From an uncultured Eubacteriales bacterium (GTDB lineage: Bacteria > Bacillota_A > Clostridia > Peptostreptococcales > Anaerovoracaceae): a stretch of DNA of 11,320 bases. This document shows positions 1 to 6,723 of this stretch, in pieces. The first letter of the stretch is position 1, and every line of letters begins with the position of its first letter. The notes beneath the pieces were generated by a model, which saw only the letters and a list, made by a program, of their open reading frames with translations, ran no database searches and was not told the DNA's origin. The DNA lies in contig CADATR010000044.1 of assembly GCA_902790885.1 (NCBI GenBank), positions 1 to 11,320 on the forward strand. Direction: 5' to 3'. A program made the position numbers and the translations under genes.

Positions 1-175
1 CTTTCCTCGAAACTCTCAAATACAGCAAAATCAAGGAATCTAAGCAAAATAAAGGACTCCGTGGGTATGTCTCGGAGCCCGATTTATGGAGCGGGTGAAC
101 AGAAGCGCTTTTTTGAACACCAGTAATTGCAACGGTTTCAAGACGCGTATTCAGGTTTTCTCCAATTATTTTCAT
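1..175 (-). CDS. Possible short ORF running off the left edge; doubtful
   Basis: From an ATG at 175 a reading frame stays open for 58 codons to the window edge. It begins MKIIGENLNTRLETVAITGV, and a GGAGG lies only three bases before the ATG, closer than a normal ribosome binding site. The second half of the translation overlaps a tRNA 3'-end-like segment and a hairpin that looks like a terminator, which argues against real coding. The plus strand is also open from base 1 to a TAA at 124-126, so openness alone means little. I do not recognise a family. If it is a gene, it is partial and its product is unknown. Confidence 0.12.
   Translation of the reverse strand, partial: MKIIGENLNTRLETVAITGVQKSASVHPLHKSGSETYPRSPLFCLDSLILLYLRVSRK
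46..80 (-). terminator. Hairpin with T-rich tail, terminator-like
   Basis: On the minus strand GGGCTCCG (80-73) pairs with CGGAGTCC (61-54) at seven of eight positions around an 11-nt loop, and is followed by TTTATTTT. It stands just downstream of a tRNA 3'-end-like sequence, the same order seen for the intact tRNA-Gly to its right. Confidence 0.45.
87..104 (-). other. Degenerate copy of a tRNA 3' end
   Basis: Read on the minus strand the 18 bases end in CACCCGCTCCA and match the 3' end of the tRNA-Gly at 262-335 at 15 of 18 positions. No acceptor 5' strand, D arm or anticodon arm can be found in the bases where they should lie (105-165). This is therefore a fragment, or a chance match, and not a tRNA gene. 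The similarity continues into GGGCT beyond the CCA. Confidence 0.35.
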
Positions 176-226
176 TTTCCTCCAACTGATTGCTGATCCG
201 GTTTCGCTCTTTGGAGGAAAATGAAA
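170..226. repeat. Perfect 16-bp inverted repeat
   Basis: The arms at 170-185 (TTTCATTTTCCTCCAA) and 211-226 are exact reverse complements around a 25-nt centre. Each arm presents GGAGGAAAATGAAA on one strand, so a Shine-Dalgarno-like motif plus ATG occurs facing both ways. It lies downstream of the tRNA-Gly terminator. It could be a secondary terminator hairpin for minus-strand transcripts or the remains of a mobile-element end; the sequence does not decide. Confidence 0.6.
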
Positions 227-253
227 TGAGCTCCCGGATTTTTTTCCGAAAGC
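224..253 (-). terminator. Probable terminator of tRNA-Gly
   Basis: On the minus strand GCTTTCGG (253-246) pairs with CCGGGAGC (237-230) at all eight positions, two of them G-U, closing an eight-base loop. TCATTTCATTTT follows. It begins eight bases after the tRNA CCA end. The T tract is interrupted, so termination may be incomplete. Confidence 0.5.
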
Positions 254-261
254 CCATGTAA

Positions 262-335
262 TGGAGCAGGTGAAGGGAATCGAACCCTCGACCAGAGCTT
301 GGGAAGCTCTTATTTTGCCATTAAACTACACCTGC
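262..335 (-). tRNA. tRNA-Gly, anticodon CCC
   Basis: The gene is 74 nt with the CCA end encoded. The acceptor strands GCAGGTG and CACCTGC are perfectly complementary, the discriminator base is T, and the T arm carries GTTCGATT. The anticodon arm AGAGC-TTCCCAA-GCTCT puts CCC at the anticodon, reading GGG glycine codons. It delivers glycine to the ribosome. The gene has a promoter just beyond lysC and a probable terminator downstream. Confidence 0.95.
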
Positions 336-341
336 GTATTT

Positions 342-360
342 GCGGCACTTTCTGTGCCGC
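342..360 (-). other. Hairpin at the 5' end of the tRNA-Gly precursor
   Basis: GCGGCAC and GTGCCGC form a perfect 7-bp stem with a 5-nt loop. The predicted transcription start at about 360 is the first base of the stem, so the precursor would begin with this hairpin and then six bases before the mature tRNA. There is no T tract after it, so it is unlikely to terminate lysC transcription. Confidence 0.5.
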
Positions 361-366
361 TCATAT

Positions 367-395
367 AGTATACCTCAAAATTGCGTTCTTGTCAG
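367..395 (-). promoter_or_regulatory. Promoter of tRNA-Gly
   Basis: Minus-strand -35 CTGACA (395-390), a 17-bp spacer, and -10 TATACT (372-367). Both boxes are one base from consensus. The promoter begins right after the lysC stop codon and predicts a start at about 360. Confidence 0.75.
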
Positions 396-405
396 TTGGT
401 TTTTA

Positions 406-1722
406 TTACGAAACGAATTCGGCGTAGATGGCGCGGATGGCCTTTTCGAAGTCTGCTGCTTCAACGCCGACTATGACGTTGATCTCGCCTGTGCCCTGAT
501 TGAGCATGCGGATATTGACGCCGTTCGAAGCCAGCGCTCCGCATATCCTTGCAGAAGTACCAACGCTGCGGAACATCCTGCGGCCTACTACCGCGATCAT
601 CGCGATGCCGTCCTCAACGTTTATATCGTCCGGCTTCAGCTGCACCTTGAATGCCTCAAGAATATCATCGAGCTTGTCCTCGAGCTCAGCGCTCGCGATA
701 ACCATCGACAGCGAGTCTATGCCTGTAGGGATGTGGTCGAAGCTGACTCCGGCGTCCTCAACGATAGCGAGCGCCCTGCGCACGAATCCCACTTCATTGT
801 TCATCATGTTCTTATAGATCGAGATGACCGTGAAATCGCGCTTGCCGGCGATACCGCTTATTATTCTGCCTTCATCTCCGCCCTTGCCGTTGGAGATCAC
901 TGTTCCCGGATCCTCAGGCTGGTTGGTGTTGCGGATGTTGATCGGAATATCTGACATCCTTGCTGGGAAAACAGCGTCTTCATGCATTACGCTGGCTCCC
1001 ATGTATGACAGCTCTCTGAGCTCCATGTATGAGATATCCTTGATCGGGAGCGGATCATCAACGATGCGCGGATCCGCCATGAGCATGCCCGAAACATCGG
1101 TCCAGTTCTCGTATACCTCAGCCTCTGCTGCTCTTGCGACCAGAGAACCTGTTACGTCCGAGCCGCCCCTTGAGAACAGGCAGATCTCGCCGTTCTTTGC
1201 ATAGCTTCCGTAGAAGCCCGGCAGTACCGCCCTCTCGTGCTGTTTAAGAGCAGCCGCCAGAGCGTTGTTTGTCTCCTCCACGAGCAGCCTGCCCTTGTTG
1301 TCGAAGAGAACAAGGCTTTCCGTGTCGATAAAATCATAACCCAGATACGCGGATACAAGGCGTGCCGAAAGATACTCTCCGCGGCTTACTATGTAATTGC
1401 CGGAGCAGTCGTTTTCGATGTTTTTGCGGATCAAGGCAAATTCAGCGTCGAGGTCGACATCTATGCCAAGGTCATTCGCGATGGTCATGTATCTTTCCTT
1501 TATAGGCGCCATAAGCGGCTCATACGGAATATTGTTGTCGATCACGGCCTTGAGCATGATGAGCAGATCTGTGATCTTGCTGTCTCCGCTGTATCTCTTT
1601 CCCGGAGCGGACACAACAACATACCTTCTCTCCGGATCAGCTTCAACGATGCTTCTCATCTTTTTTATCTGAGCAGCGTCAGCTACCGAAGAACCACCGA
1701 ACTTAAGAACCTTTACACTCAT
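406..1722 (-). CDS. lysC: Aspartate kinase (aspartokinase)
   Basis: Phosphorylates L-aspartate with ATP to 4-phospho-aspartate, the first step toward lysine/diaminopimelate, threonine and methionine, in the cytosol. The 438-aa protein opens with the amino acid kinase motif KFGGSS (residues 7-12), then VVVSAPGKR (35-43), FSRGGSDVTG (183-192) and NWTDVSG (206-212) with DPR (217-219). Two ACT-type regulatory regions follow at about 296-360 and 374-438, as expected for a feedback-regulated monofunctional aspartokinase; length is typical. The ATG is preceded by AAAGGAG at 8 nt. Its own promoter lies at 1774-1782, so it can be expressed apart from the EamA gene upstream. The leader is only about 45 nt, too short for a lysine riboswitch. 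Which amino acid inhibits it cannot be read from the sequence. Confidence 0.96.
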   Translation of the reverse strand: MSVKVLKFGGSSVADAAQIKKMRSIVEADPERRYVVVSAPGKRYSGDSKITDLLIMLKAVIDNNIPYEPLMAPIKERYMTIANDLGIDVDLDAEFALIRKNIENDCSGNYIVSRGEYLSARLVSAYLGYDFIDTESLVLFDNKGRLLVEETNNALAAALKQHERAVLPGFYGSYAKNGEICLFSRGGSDVTGSLVARAAEAEVYENWTDVSGMLMADPRIVDDPLPIKDISYMELRELSYMGASVMHEDAVFPARMSDIPINIRNTNQPEDPGTVISNGKGGDEGRIISGIAGKRDFTVISIYKNMMNNEVGFVRRALAIVEDAGVSFDHIPTGIDSLSMVIASAELEDKLDDILEAFKVQLKPDDINVEDGIAMIAVVGRRMFRSVGTSARICGALASNGVNIRMLNQGTGEINVIVGVEAADFEKAIRAIYAEFVS

Positions 1723-1744
1723 TATTAAAACTCCTTTCCCAATT

Positions 1745-1782
1745 GCCGGGGAGCCGTCCCGGCCCGTCCCGTTATTATAGCA
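1745..1782 (-). promoter_or_regulatory. lysC promoter and GC-rich leader hairpin
   Basis: Minus-strand TGCTATAAT (1782-1774) is a perfect extended -10. No good -35 is seen at 17 bp (GATACT). The predicted start is about 1767, giving a 45-nt leader. GCCGGG and CCCGGC (1763-1758 and 1750-1745) form a 6-bp hairpin near the 5' end of that leader, well upstream of the ribosome binding site. Confidence 0.65.
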
Positions 1783-1800
1783 TCTATGTAAATCTCAGTA

Positions 1801-2718
1801 TCAGCTTCCGCTCCCTTCATCCGGACGTTCCTTTGCTGCCGTCAGTATCGCAATGCCGGCCAATATTGCTGCCGTGCCCCCTATCTCCGCCGGGTGAAAG
1901 CTCTGGCCAAGCCAGAGTACCGACGCGGCAAGCGCAGTCACGGGTTCGAAAAGATTGTACACTCCTCCGCGTACCGGCCCTACGATGCTGGTCCCGTAAA
2001 GGAACAGCGCAAATGCGAAGGCAGCTCCCGGAAGGATTATGAATATCATGCCGGCTATGAGCGAGCCATCCCACTGTGCCGGGAAGTTCCACAGCCTGCA
2101 GAACGGAGCGATGAATACACCGCCGAGAAACAGTCCCCATCCGACAGTCTCGAAAGTGCCGTAGCGCTTTATAAGATCTGACGGAAGTGTGATGTACATT
2201 GCACTGCAGATAGCGGATACAAGTCCCGATACCAGCGCGAGCGGATGTATCGCCAGCGAGCCGATATCTCCATGAGTCGAGATCAGGAAAGATCCCGCAG
2301 TTACGAGGATGAGCGCCGCGAGCTCCGCAGGGAACGGTTTCCGCTGCTCCCTGATCATTACGTATATAAGCACAAACACAGGCGCGGTCTGCTGTATGGC
2401 AGACGCGATGCCTGCGTTGCTGTAGTCGATGGAAATATAATATGTAGGCTGGCAGAGGCCAAACGCAAACAGGGCTATGACGAGGAGTCTGATAACGGAC
2501 TTTCTGTCCTTCCAGATGTCGAAAATGCCCTGCGGCCTTCTGATCAGCGCAAAGACGAGCAGCACAAGACCCGAGCTTATCATGCGGAAGTTGACCATCC
2601 ACATCGTATCGATGCCGCGACCCATCAGATATTTGCTGACCACGGCATTCAGCCCCCATAGCGCGGCGCCGGCGAGTGTAATGAAAGCGCCGGCTATCAT
2701 GTGCCTGCTGCTTTTCAT
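1801..2718 (-). CDS. EamA/DMT-family permease
   Basis: A 305-aa membrane protein of the drug/metabolite transporter superfamily, with two EamA repeats (about 9-140 and 155-290) and about ten membrane segments. The first segment, at about 9-28, carries the family-like stretch LWGLNAVVSKYL, and the second repeat holds YNLFEPVTA near 248-256. Family members export amino acids or metabolites, but the substrate is unknown here. The ATG has AAGGA 8 nt upstream, lying within the end of the aminotransferase gene region; the stop-to-start gap is only 11 nt, so the two are co-transcribed. Its pairing with an aminotransferase, and lysC downstream, makes an amino acid or related compound a reasonable guess for the substrate. 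Confidence 0.9.
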   Translation of the reverse strand: MKSSRHMIAGAFITLAGAALWGLNAVVSKYLMGRGIDTMWMVNFRMISSGLVLLVFALIRRPQGIFDIWKDRKSVIRLLVIALFAFGLCQPTYYISIDYSNAGIASAIQQTAPVFVLIYVMIREQRKPFPAELAALILVTAGSFLISTHGDIGSLAIHPLALVSGLVSAICSAMYITLPSDLIKRYGTFETVGWGLFLGGVFIAPFCRLWNFPAQWDGSLIAGMIFIILPGAAFAFALFLYGTSIVGPVRGGVYNLFEPVTALAASVLWLGQSFHPAEIGGTAAILAGIAILTAAKERPDEGSGS

Positions 2719-2729
2719 TTCCCTGTTCC

Positions 2730-3974
2730 TTATGATTCCCTCATTTCATCAAGCGCAGCTTTTATCATTGCCGGCAGGCGCCTGCACTTATCCTCCGATA
2801 TGGCCGCGACCGATACCCTTGCGCCCTTGTCGAACGGTATCAGGAACACGTTCTTTTCGTTGAGTCTGGCGCAGAGACCATCAGGGTCTTCGCAAGGCAC
2901 CATCACAAAGAATCCGGCGCTGAAAGGAAGCGTTTTGAGCCCGCATTCCGCGGCGGCCTCTTCAAAGGCCCTGCCCCTTGCCAGGAGCATGCTGCGGGCA
3001 GCCGCTCTTTCGGCTTCCACCTCGGCAAGGAGGTTCTCACCAGCATATATGCGTTCTATTACCTCCTGCGGCGCCCGGGATGAGTTGGACCATGTGGCCC
3101 TTGACGAGAACGAATTGATGCTTTCGAATTCATCTGCGACCTCAGTGCTGTGCGCGAGGCATATCATAGCCGCACATCTCGCTCCGTAGAAGGTAAAAGT
3201 CTTCGAAGCGCTGTAAGCGATTATCGGCAGTATGTTTGCCCTCAGGTTGTCTATGACGCTCAGGAAGCCTCTCACCTCATCAGGCTCTCCCGCGTAATCG
3301 ATATACGCTGAATCGAGCACAAGGGCCACTTTCTTCTCGAGCGGCACCTCATCGAGAGTCCTTTTTACTCCGTACCAGTTATCCATGCTGAGCGAGTATC
3401 CGGTAGGATTATTCGCCGGTGTGTTGAGTATTATTACCAGATGCTCCTGATTCCTGATGAGCTTCTTCACCTTGTAATCAAAGTCGGCAATGTTGAAGCG
3501 GCCTTCCTCATCGAACATCTCAAAATGCTCTATGCCGCGGTACAGCTCAGCGGCGATGGTCTTATAAGGAGCCCAGTGCCAGCTGTGCGTGAGTATCCTG
3601 TCTCCCGGGCACGAGTAGTTGGCGACAGCGTTTCTGATGGCGCCAGTGCCTCCCGGTGTGCCGACAACGCGTACGCAGCTCTTTGGTTCGAAGCTTCCGA
3701 GAGCAGCCCTCAGGACAGCTTTTTTGAATCCCGGAGTCCCCGCAATAGGTGCATAAGCCGCGTACTGCTCAGCAGAGAGGCTTTTCATCACCTTGTCGAC
3801 CGATTTGAGCACGATAAGCTTTCCGTCATCATCATAAAGCGATCCTACTGTAGCGTTTATGACATCTGCCGGTCCGTATTTGCTTACCGCGTCGAGCGCC
3901 TTTCCGCTTGCCGCGAACACCTTATCCTCTTTCGGGATCTCACGCCCGTTGTATGCCGCCATGCTTTTGATCAT
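2730..3974 (-). CDS. Class I/II PLP-dependent aminotransferase
   Basis: A 414-aa fold type I aminotransferase that moves amino groups between an amino acid and a 2-oxo acid using pyridoxal phosphate. Visible family residues are NTPANNPTG (184-192) with the PLP-contacting Asn189, Asp221 and Tyr224 in LDSAYIDY, the Schiff-base lysine Lys258 in SASK, and phosphate-binding Arg266 in FYGAR. Arg386 in GARVS is the likely substrate carboxylate ligand. The overall pattern is closest to the aspartate/aromatic aminotransferase group, but substrate specificity is not assigned. The first ATG is chosen because GAGGGGG stands about 6 nt before it; a second Met is at residue 5. It follows the PQ-loop-like gene by 24 nt and precedes the EamA permease by 11 nt, implying one transcript. 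Confidence 0.92.
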   Translation of the reverse strand: MIKSMAAYNGREIPKEDKVFAASGKALDAVSKYGPADVINATVGSLYDDDGKLIVLKSVDKVMKSLSAEQYAAYAPIAGTPGFKKAVLRAALGSFEPKSCVRVVGTPGGTGAIRNAVANYSCPGDRILTHSWHWAPYKTIAAELYRGIEHFEMFDEEGRFNIADFDYKVKKLIRNQEHLVIILNTPANNPTGYSLSMDNWYGVKRTLDEVPLEKKVALVLDSAYIDYAGEPDEVRGFLSVIDNLRANILPIIAYSASKTFTFYGARCAAMICLAHSTEVADEFESINSFSSRATWSNSSRAPQEVIERIYAGENLLAEVEAERAAARSMLLARGRAFEEAAAECGLKTLPFSAGFFVMVPCEDPDGLCARLNEKNVFLIPFDKGARVSVAAISEDKCRRLPAMIKAALDEMRES

Positions 3975-3998
3975 AGCCGTCCCCCTCGTTTACCGGAA

Positions 3999-4295
3999 CT
4001 ATATGCGTCCCATCTTCTTATCGATTTTCAGATTTCTGAAATAAAGAACTATATCTGTTGACACCAGCAGTATGTCCAGAATGTAGAACCAGAATGAGGC
4101 CTGCATCTCTCCCGTCCTGTTGAAGATTATCACTTTCGCTGTGATACCGCACAGATAGCCAATGACCACGAGCACCTCGAAGACGAGACTTTTACCGAGC
4201 GTCGTTTTGCTTGTCAGTGACTTGTGTATATTTGCCGGCCACGAGCACCCGAAGATGATGAGCATCAGACTCTCACATAATACTGCTAAATCCAT
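3999..4295 (-). CDS. Small PQ-loop-like (SemiSWEET-like) membrane protein
   Basis: A 98-aa protein with three predicted membrane segments at about 3-20, 37-57 and 68-87. The first segment ends in FGCSWP (15-20), followed by a KSLTSKTTLGKS loop. This layout of three helices with a Pro near the end of helix 1 resembles the half-transporter unit of the SWEET/PQ-loop superfamily, which works as a dimer; the transported substrate is unknown. The tail is basic (NLKIDKKMGRI). The only plausible start is an ATG whose GGAGG is 13 nt upstream, an unusually long spacing, so translation may be weak. It sits between trmB (28 nt) and the aminotransferase (24 nt) in one co-directional run. Confidence 0.75.
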   Translation of the reverse strand: MDLAVLCESLMLIIFGCSWPANIHKSLTSKTTLGKSLVFEVLVVIGYLCGITAKVIIFNRTGEMQASFWFYILDILLVSTDIVLYFRNLKIDKKMGRI

Positions 4296-4323
4296 TTTGT
4301 TTGTTTATCCTCCATTCCGCCGC

Positions 4324-4965
4324 TTATCTGCGGCCAATTATTACTCTTTTTATCTTTTCACCGAAGCCGCTGTACTTGGCTTCGTATTCTGTTTCTATAT
4401 TCATCGCGTTCGCTTCAGGATCAGCGTGAAGATCTCTTGTGATATCGAGTATCTTAAGATCGGCAGCCACTATCTCGAGCACCGACCAGTTGAACAGATC
4501 GGTGTTGTCGGTCTTGAAGGTGACCGTGCCCTCAGGCTTCAGCACCCTGAAGTACGATTTAAGCCTGTCCCTGTAAGTCAGGCGGCGCTTGTACCAGTAA
4601 TTCTTAGGCAGCGGATCGCTGAAATTGAGGTAGATGCCGTCAGCCGAGCCCTCTTCGAACCAGTCAGACAGGTCGCCGGCAAGCTCGGGTATGAACACCA
4701 CATTTTTAAGTCCGGCCGCCCTTATCTTTTCCATGGCACGGAGCATCACGCTCTTGTTGCCTTCTATCGCAACGAAAAAATGATCCGGCTCGCGCGCCGC
4801 TATCCCGGAAATAAACTTGCCCTTGCCGCATCCTATCTCAATAAAAAGCGGCGCGCCTGCCGACCTTTCGGCCCAGCTGCCGCGCATCTCCGCCGGCGCA
4901 TCCACAAGAATATCCGAGTAGGCTTCATATCTGGTATCAAGATTTCTTAGTTTTCTCTGTCTCAT
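4324..4965 (-). CDS. trmB: tRNA (guanine-N7-)-methyltransferase
   Basis: Transfers methyl from S-adenosylmethionine to N7 of guanosine 46 in tRNA variable loops, in the cytosol. From the ATG at 4965 the protein is 213 aa, the usual length, and begins MRQRKLRN as TrmB proteins do. The SAM-binding motif EIGCGKGKF is at 43-51, IEGNKS at 67-72 contacts SAM, and FSDPLPK (115-121), KRRLTY (126-131) and TDN (152-154) mark the substrate region. The frame extends upstream to a TTG at 5010, but its AGGTG is only one base away; the ATG also lacks a clear ribosome site, so the start is by family fit. The usual SDPWPKxRH reads SDPLPKNYW here. It follows ecfT, 61 nt away. Confidence 0.92.
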   Translation of the reverse strand: MRQRKLRNLDTRYEAYSDILVDAPAEMRGSWAERSAGAPLFIEIGCGKGKFISGIAAREPDHFFVAIEGNKSVMLRAMEKIRAAGLKNVVFIPELAGDLSDWFEEGSADGIYLNFSDPLPKNYWYKRRLTYRDRLKSYFRVLKPEGTVTFKTDNTDLFNWSVLEIVAADLKILDITRDLHADPEANAMNIETEYEAKYSGFGEKIKRVIIGRR

Positions 4966-5026
4966 AGTTATATAGAGCGGCTCACCATAGATCCGAGAGA
5001 GGCGAGACAAGCACCTGTTTGTCCGT

Positions 5027-5824
5027 TTAAATAAATCTCGAAGCTATGATGACTGCGAGGAACAGCACCATCAGAATGGCCGCTACCGCGTCTCCGCGGT
5101 CAAAGCGTATCTCGTTCATCCGGGTCCTGCCCCCGCCCCCGTGATAGCACCTTGCCTCCATCGCAAGCGCGAGATCCTGGGCTATCCTGAACGAGCTCAC
5201 AAAGAGCGGCACGAGTATTGGAATGAGGCTCTTGGCCCTCTGGAAGAGGTTGCCTGACTCGAAGTCCGCGCCCCTGGCCTGCTGCGCCTTGATTATCTTG
5301 TCGGTCTCTTCCATGAGAGTCGGAATGAACCTCAGCGCTATGGTCATCATCAGTGCTATCTCATGGCTCGGCAGTCCGATTTTCGAAAACGGGCTGAGCA
5401 GCTTCTCAAGGCCGTCTGTGAGTTCTATCGGCTTTGTCGTCAGGGTCATTATCGACGAGCCTATGATGATAAGCACGAGCCTGATGGCCATGAAGAACGC
5501 CCTCGATACGCCTTCATACGTGATCGTAAGGAACTTCCAGTGCCACAGCACCCTTCCGTCAACCATGAAAAGGTTGAGCAGGAAAGTGAACGCTATGATG
5601 AGGAACACCGCTGAAAGCCCTCTGAATATGAATTTCAGCGGCACCTTTGATACAGCTATCACCGCGAACAGTGCCACGGTCGTTATGATAAAGCCGTAAA
5701 AATTATTTACGACAAAGAGCTCTATCAGGTAGAGCAGTGTCGCGATTATCTTGGTCCTGGCATCAAGCCTGTGCACCCATGAATCGCCCGGATAATACTG
5801 TCCGAGAGTTATGTCTCTTATCAA
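5027..5824 (-). CDS. ecfT: ECF transporter transmembrane subunit EcfT
   Basis: The 265-aa membrane scaffold of an energy-coupling factor transporter, joining two EcfA ATPases to a vitamin-binding S component. Membrane segments are seen at about 24-40, 43-59, 67-86, 110-128 and 246-263. The cytosolic coupling helices carry the two Ala-Arg motifs: QQARGADF (181-188) and MEARCYHGG (222-230), followed by GRTRM. The second reads ARC rather than ARG. The start is a TTG whose bases overlap the ecfA2 stop as TTGA, with GGAGG about 10 nt upstream inside ecfA2, so translation is coupled to ecfA2. No S component is visible in the window, consistent with a module shared by several S proteins encoded elsewhere. 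Confidence 0.95.
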   Translation of the reverse strand: MIRDITLGQYYPGDSWVHRLDARTKIIATLLYLIELFVVNNFYGFIITTVALFAVIAVSKVPLKFIFRGLSAVFLIIAFTFLLNLFMVDGRVLWHWKFLTITYEGVSRAFFMAIRLVLIIIGSSIMTLTTKPIELTDGLEKLLSPFSKIGLPSHEIALMMTIALRFIPTLMEETDKIIKAQQARGADFESGNLFQRAKSLIPILVPLFVSSFRIAQDLALAMEARCYHGGGGRTRMNEIRFDRGDAVAAILMVLFLAVIIASRFI

Positions 5825-6681
5825 CGGTCCGGTCCCTCCAGGTAAAGCCTGATGTCACGCGCCGCCTCGTCAGCACTCAGCGCTTCGCTGACAAAACGCG
5901 GCTCCCTTTTTTTGATAATTTCTGTTATCTCCCTTGCAGGAGGCACTCCGAGGCCCATCTCTGAAAGCGCCTCCCCGTTTGAGAAGACTTCGGCCGGGGT
6001 CCCCGCAAGGACCGCCTTTCCTCCGTTCATCACCATGACCCTGTCCGACATCTCCGCGATGTCTGCCATGTTGTGAGATACGAATATCAGGATGATGCCC
6101 ATCTCCTCGTGTATGCGCTTCACCATCGCCAGTATGTCCCTGTGAGCCGCCGGGTCAAGTCCGGCGGTAGGCTCATCGAGAATGAGGATCTTAGGATCCA
6201 TCGCGATGACTCCGGCGATCGCGACACGGCGCTTCATGCCGCCCGAGAGCTCAAACGGCGAGAGATCCTTTATCTCATCATAATCGAGGCCGACAAGCCC
6301 TACGGCCTTTTTTACCCTGGCCTCCTGTTCTGCCTCATCCAGTCCCAGATTCTTAGGGCCGAACGCGACATCCTTTCTGACAGTCTCCTCAAAGAGCTGG
6401 TATTCAGGATACTGGAAGACCAGGCCGACTTTGCGCCTGATCTCAGTCATCTTTGCCTTGCCGTCAGTTATGCATTCGCCGTCGATATATATCTCGCCCG
6501 ACGTAGGTTTTATAAGTCCGTTCAGAGTCTGCAGCAAGGTGGACTTGCCCGAGCCGGTATGCCCTATGATGCCCAGAACAGTACCGTCAGCCACATCAAA
6601 AGACACATCGCTCAGCGCGACAGTCTCGCCCGGCATCCCCGGATTATATATGTAGTTGAGATTCTTTACTGATATGGACAT
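5821..6681 (-). CDS. ecfA2: ECF transporter ATPase EcfA2
   Basis: ATP-hydrolysing subunit of the energy-coupling factor module, working as a heterodimer with EcfA1 at the inner membrane face. The 286-aa protein has Walker A GHTGSGKST (40-48), the Q-loop FQYPEYQLFE (89-98) typical of EcfA2, signature LSGGMKRR (145-152), Walker B ILILDE (165-170), D-loop GLDP and switch His203. The C-terminal extension of about 60 residues is normal for the family. The ATG at 6681 gives the expected N terminus (MSISVKNLNYIYNPG). AAGGA touches the ATG directly, too near for ribosome binding, while a TATAAT lies just five bases upstream. It overlaps ecfT by 4 nt and follows ecfA1 by 42 nt. Confidence 0.96.
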   Translation of the reverse strand: MSISVKNLNYIYNPGMPGETVALSDVSFDVADGTVLGIIGHTGSGKSTLLQTLNGLIKPTSGEIYIDGECITDGKAKMTEIRRKVGLVFQYPEYQLFEETVRKDVAFGPKNLGLDEAEQEARVKKAVGLVGLDYDEIKDLSPFELSGGMKRRVAIAGVIAMDPKILILDEPTAGLDPAAHRDILAMVKRIHEEMGIILIFVSHNMADIAEMSDRVMVMNGGKAVLAGTPAEVFSNGEALSEMGLGVPPAREITEIIKKREPRFVSEALSADEAARDIRLYLEGPDR

Positions 6682-6686
6682 TCCTT

Positions 6687-6718
6687 ATTATAGTGTAATC
6701 TCGATATATGACACTATA
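6687..6718 (-). promoter_or_regulatory. ecfA2 promoter overlapped by an 8-bp dyad
   Basis: Minus-strand -10 TATAAT (6692-6687) has GTGTCA (6714-6709) 16 bp upstream as a four-of-six -35. The TATAGTGT arm (6689-6696) and ACACTATA arm (6711-6718) are perfect inverted repeats around 14 nt, covering both boxes, so the dyad could be an operator. The start would fall at the ecfA2 ATG. It occupies most of the 42-nt gap between ecfA1 and ecfA2. Confidence 0.5.
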
Positions 6719-6723
6719 TGCGC

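Noticed and set aside
340..1728. Long open frames on the plus strand opposite lysC (340-954, 824-1204, 1237-1728)
   Set aside because: They are antisense shadows of a gene with clear aspartokinase motifs, have no ribosome sites and resemble no family.
1723..1767. Lysine riboswitch ahead of lysC
   Set aside because: The leader is about 45 nt with one small hairpin; a lysine riboswitch needs roughly 170 nt or more.
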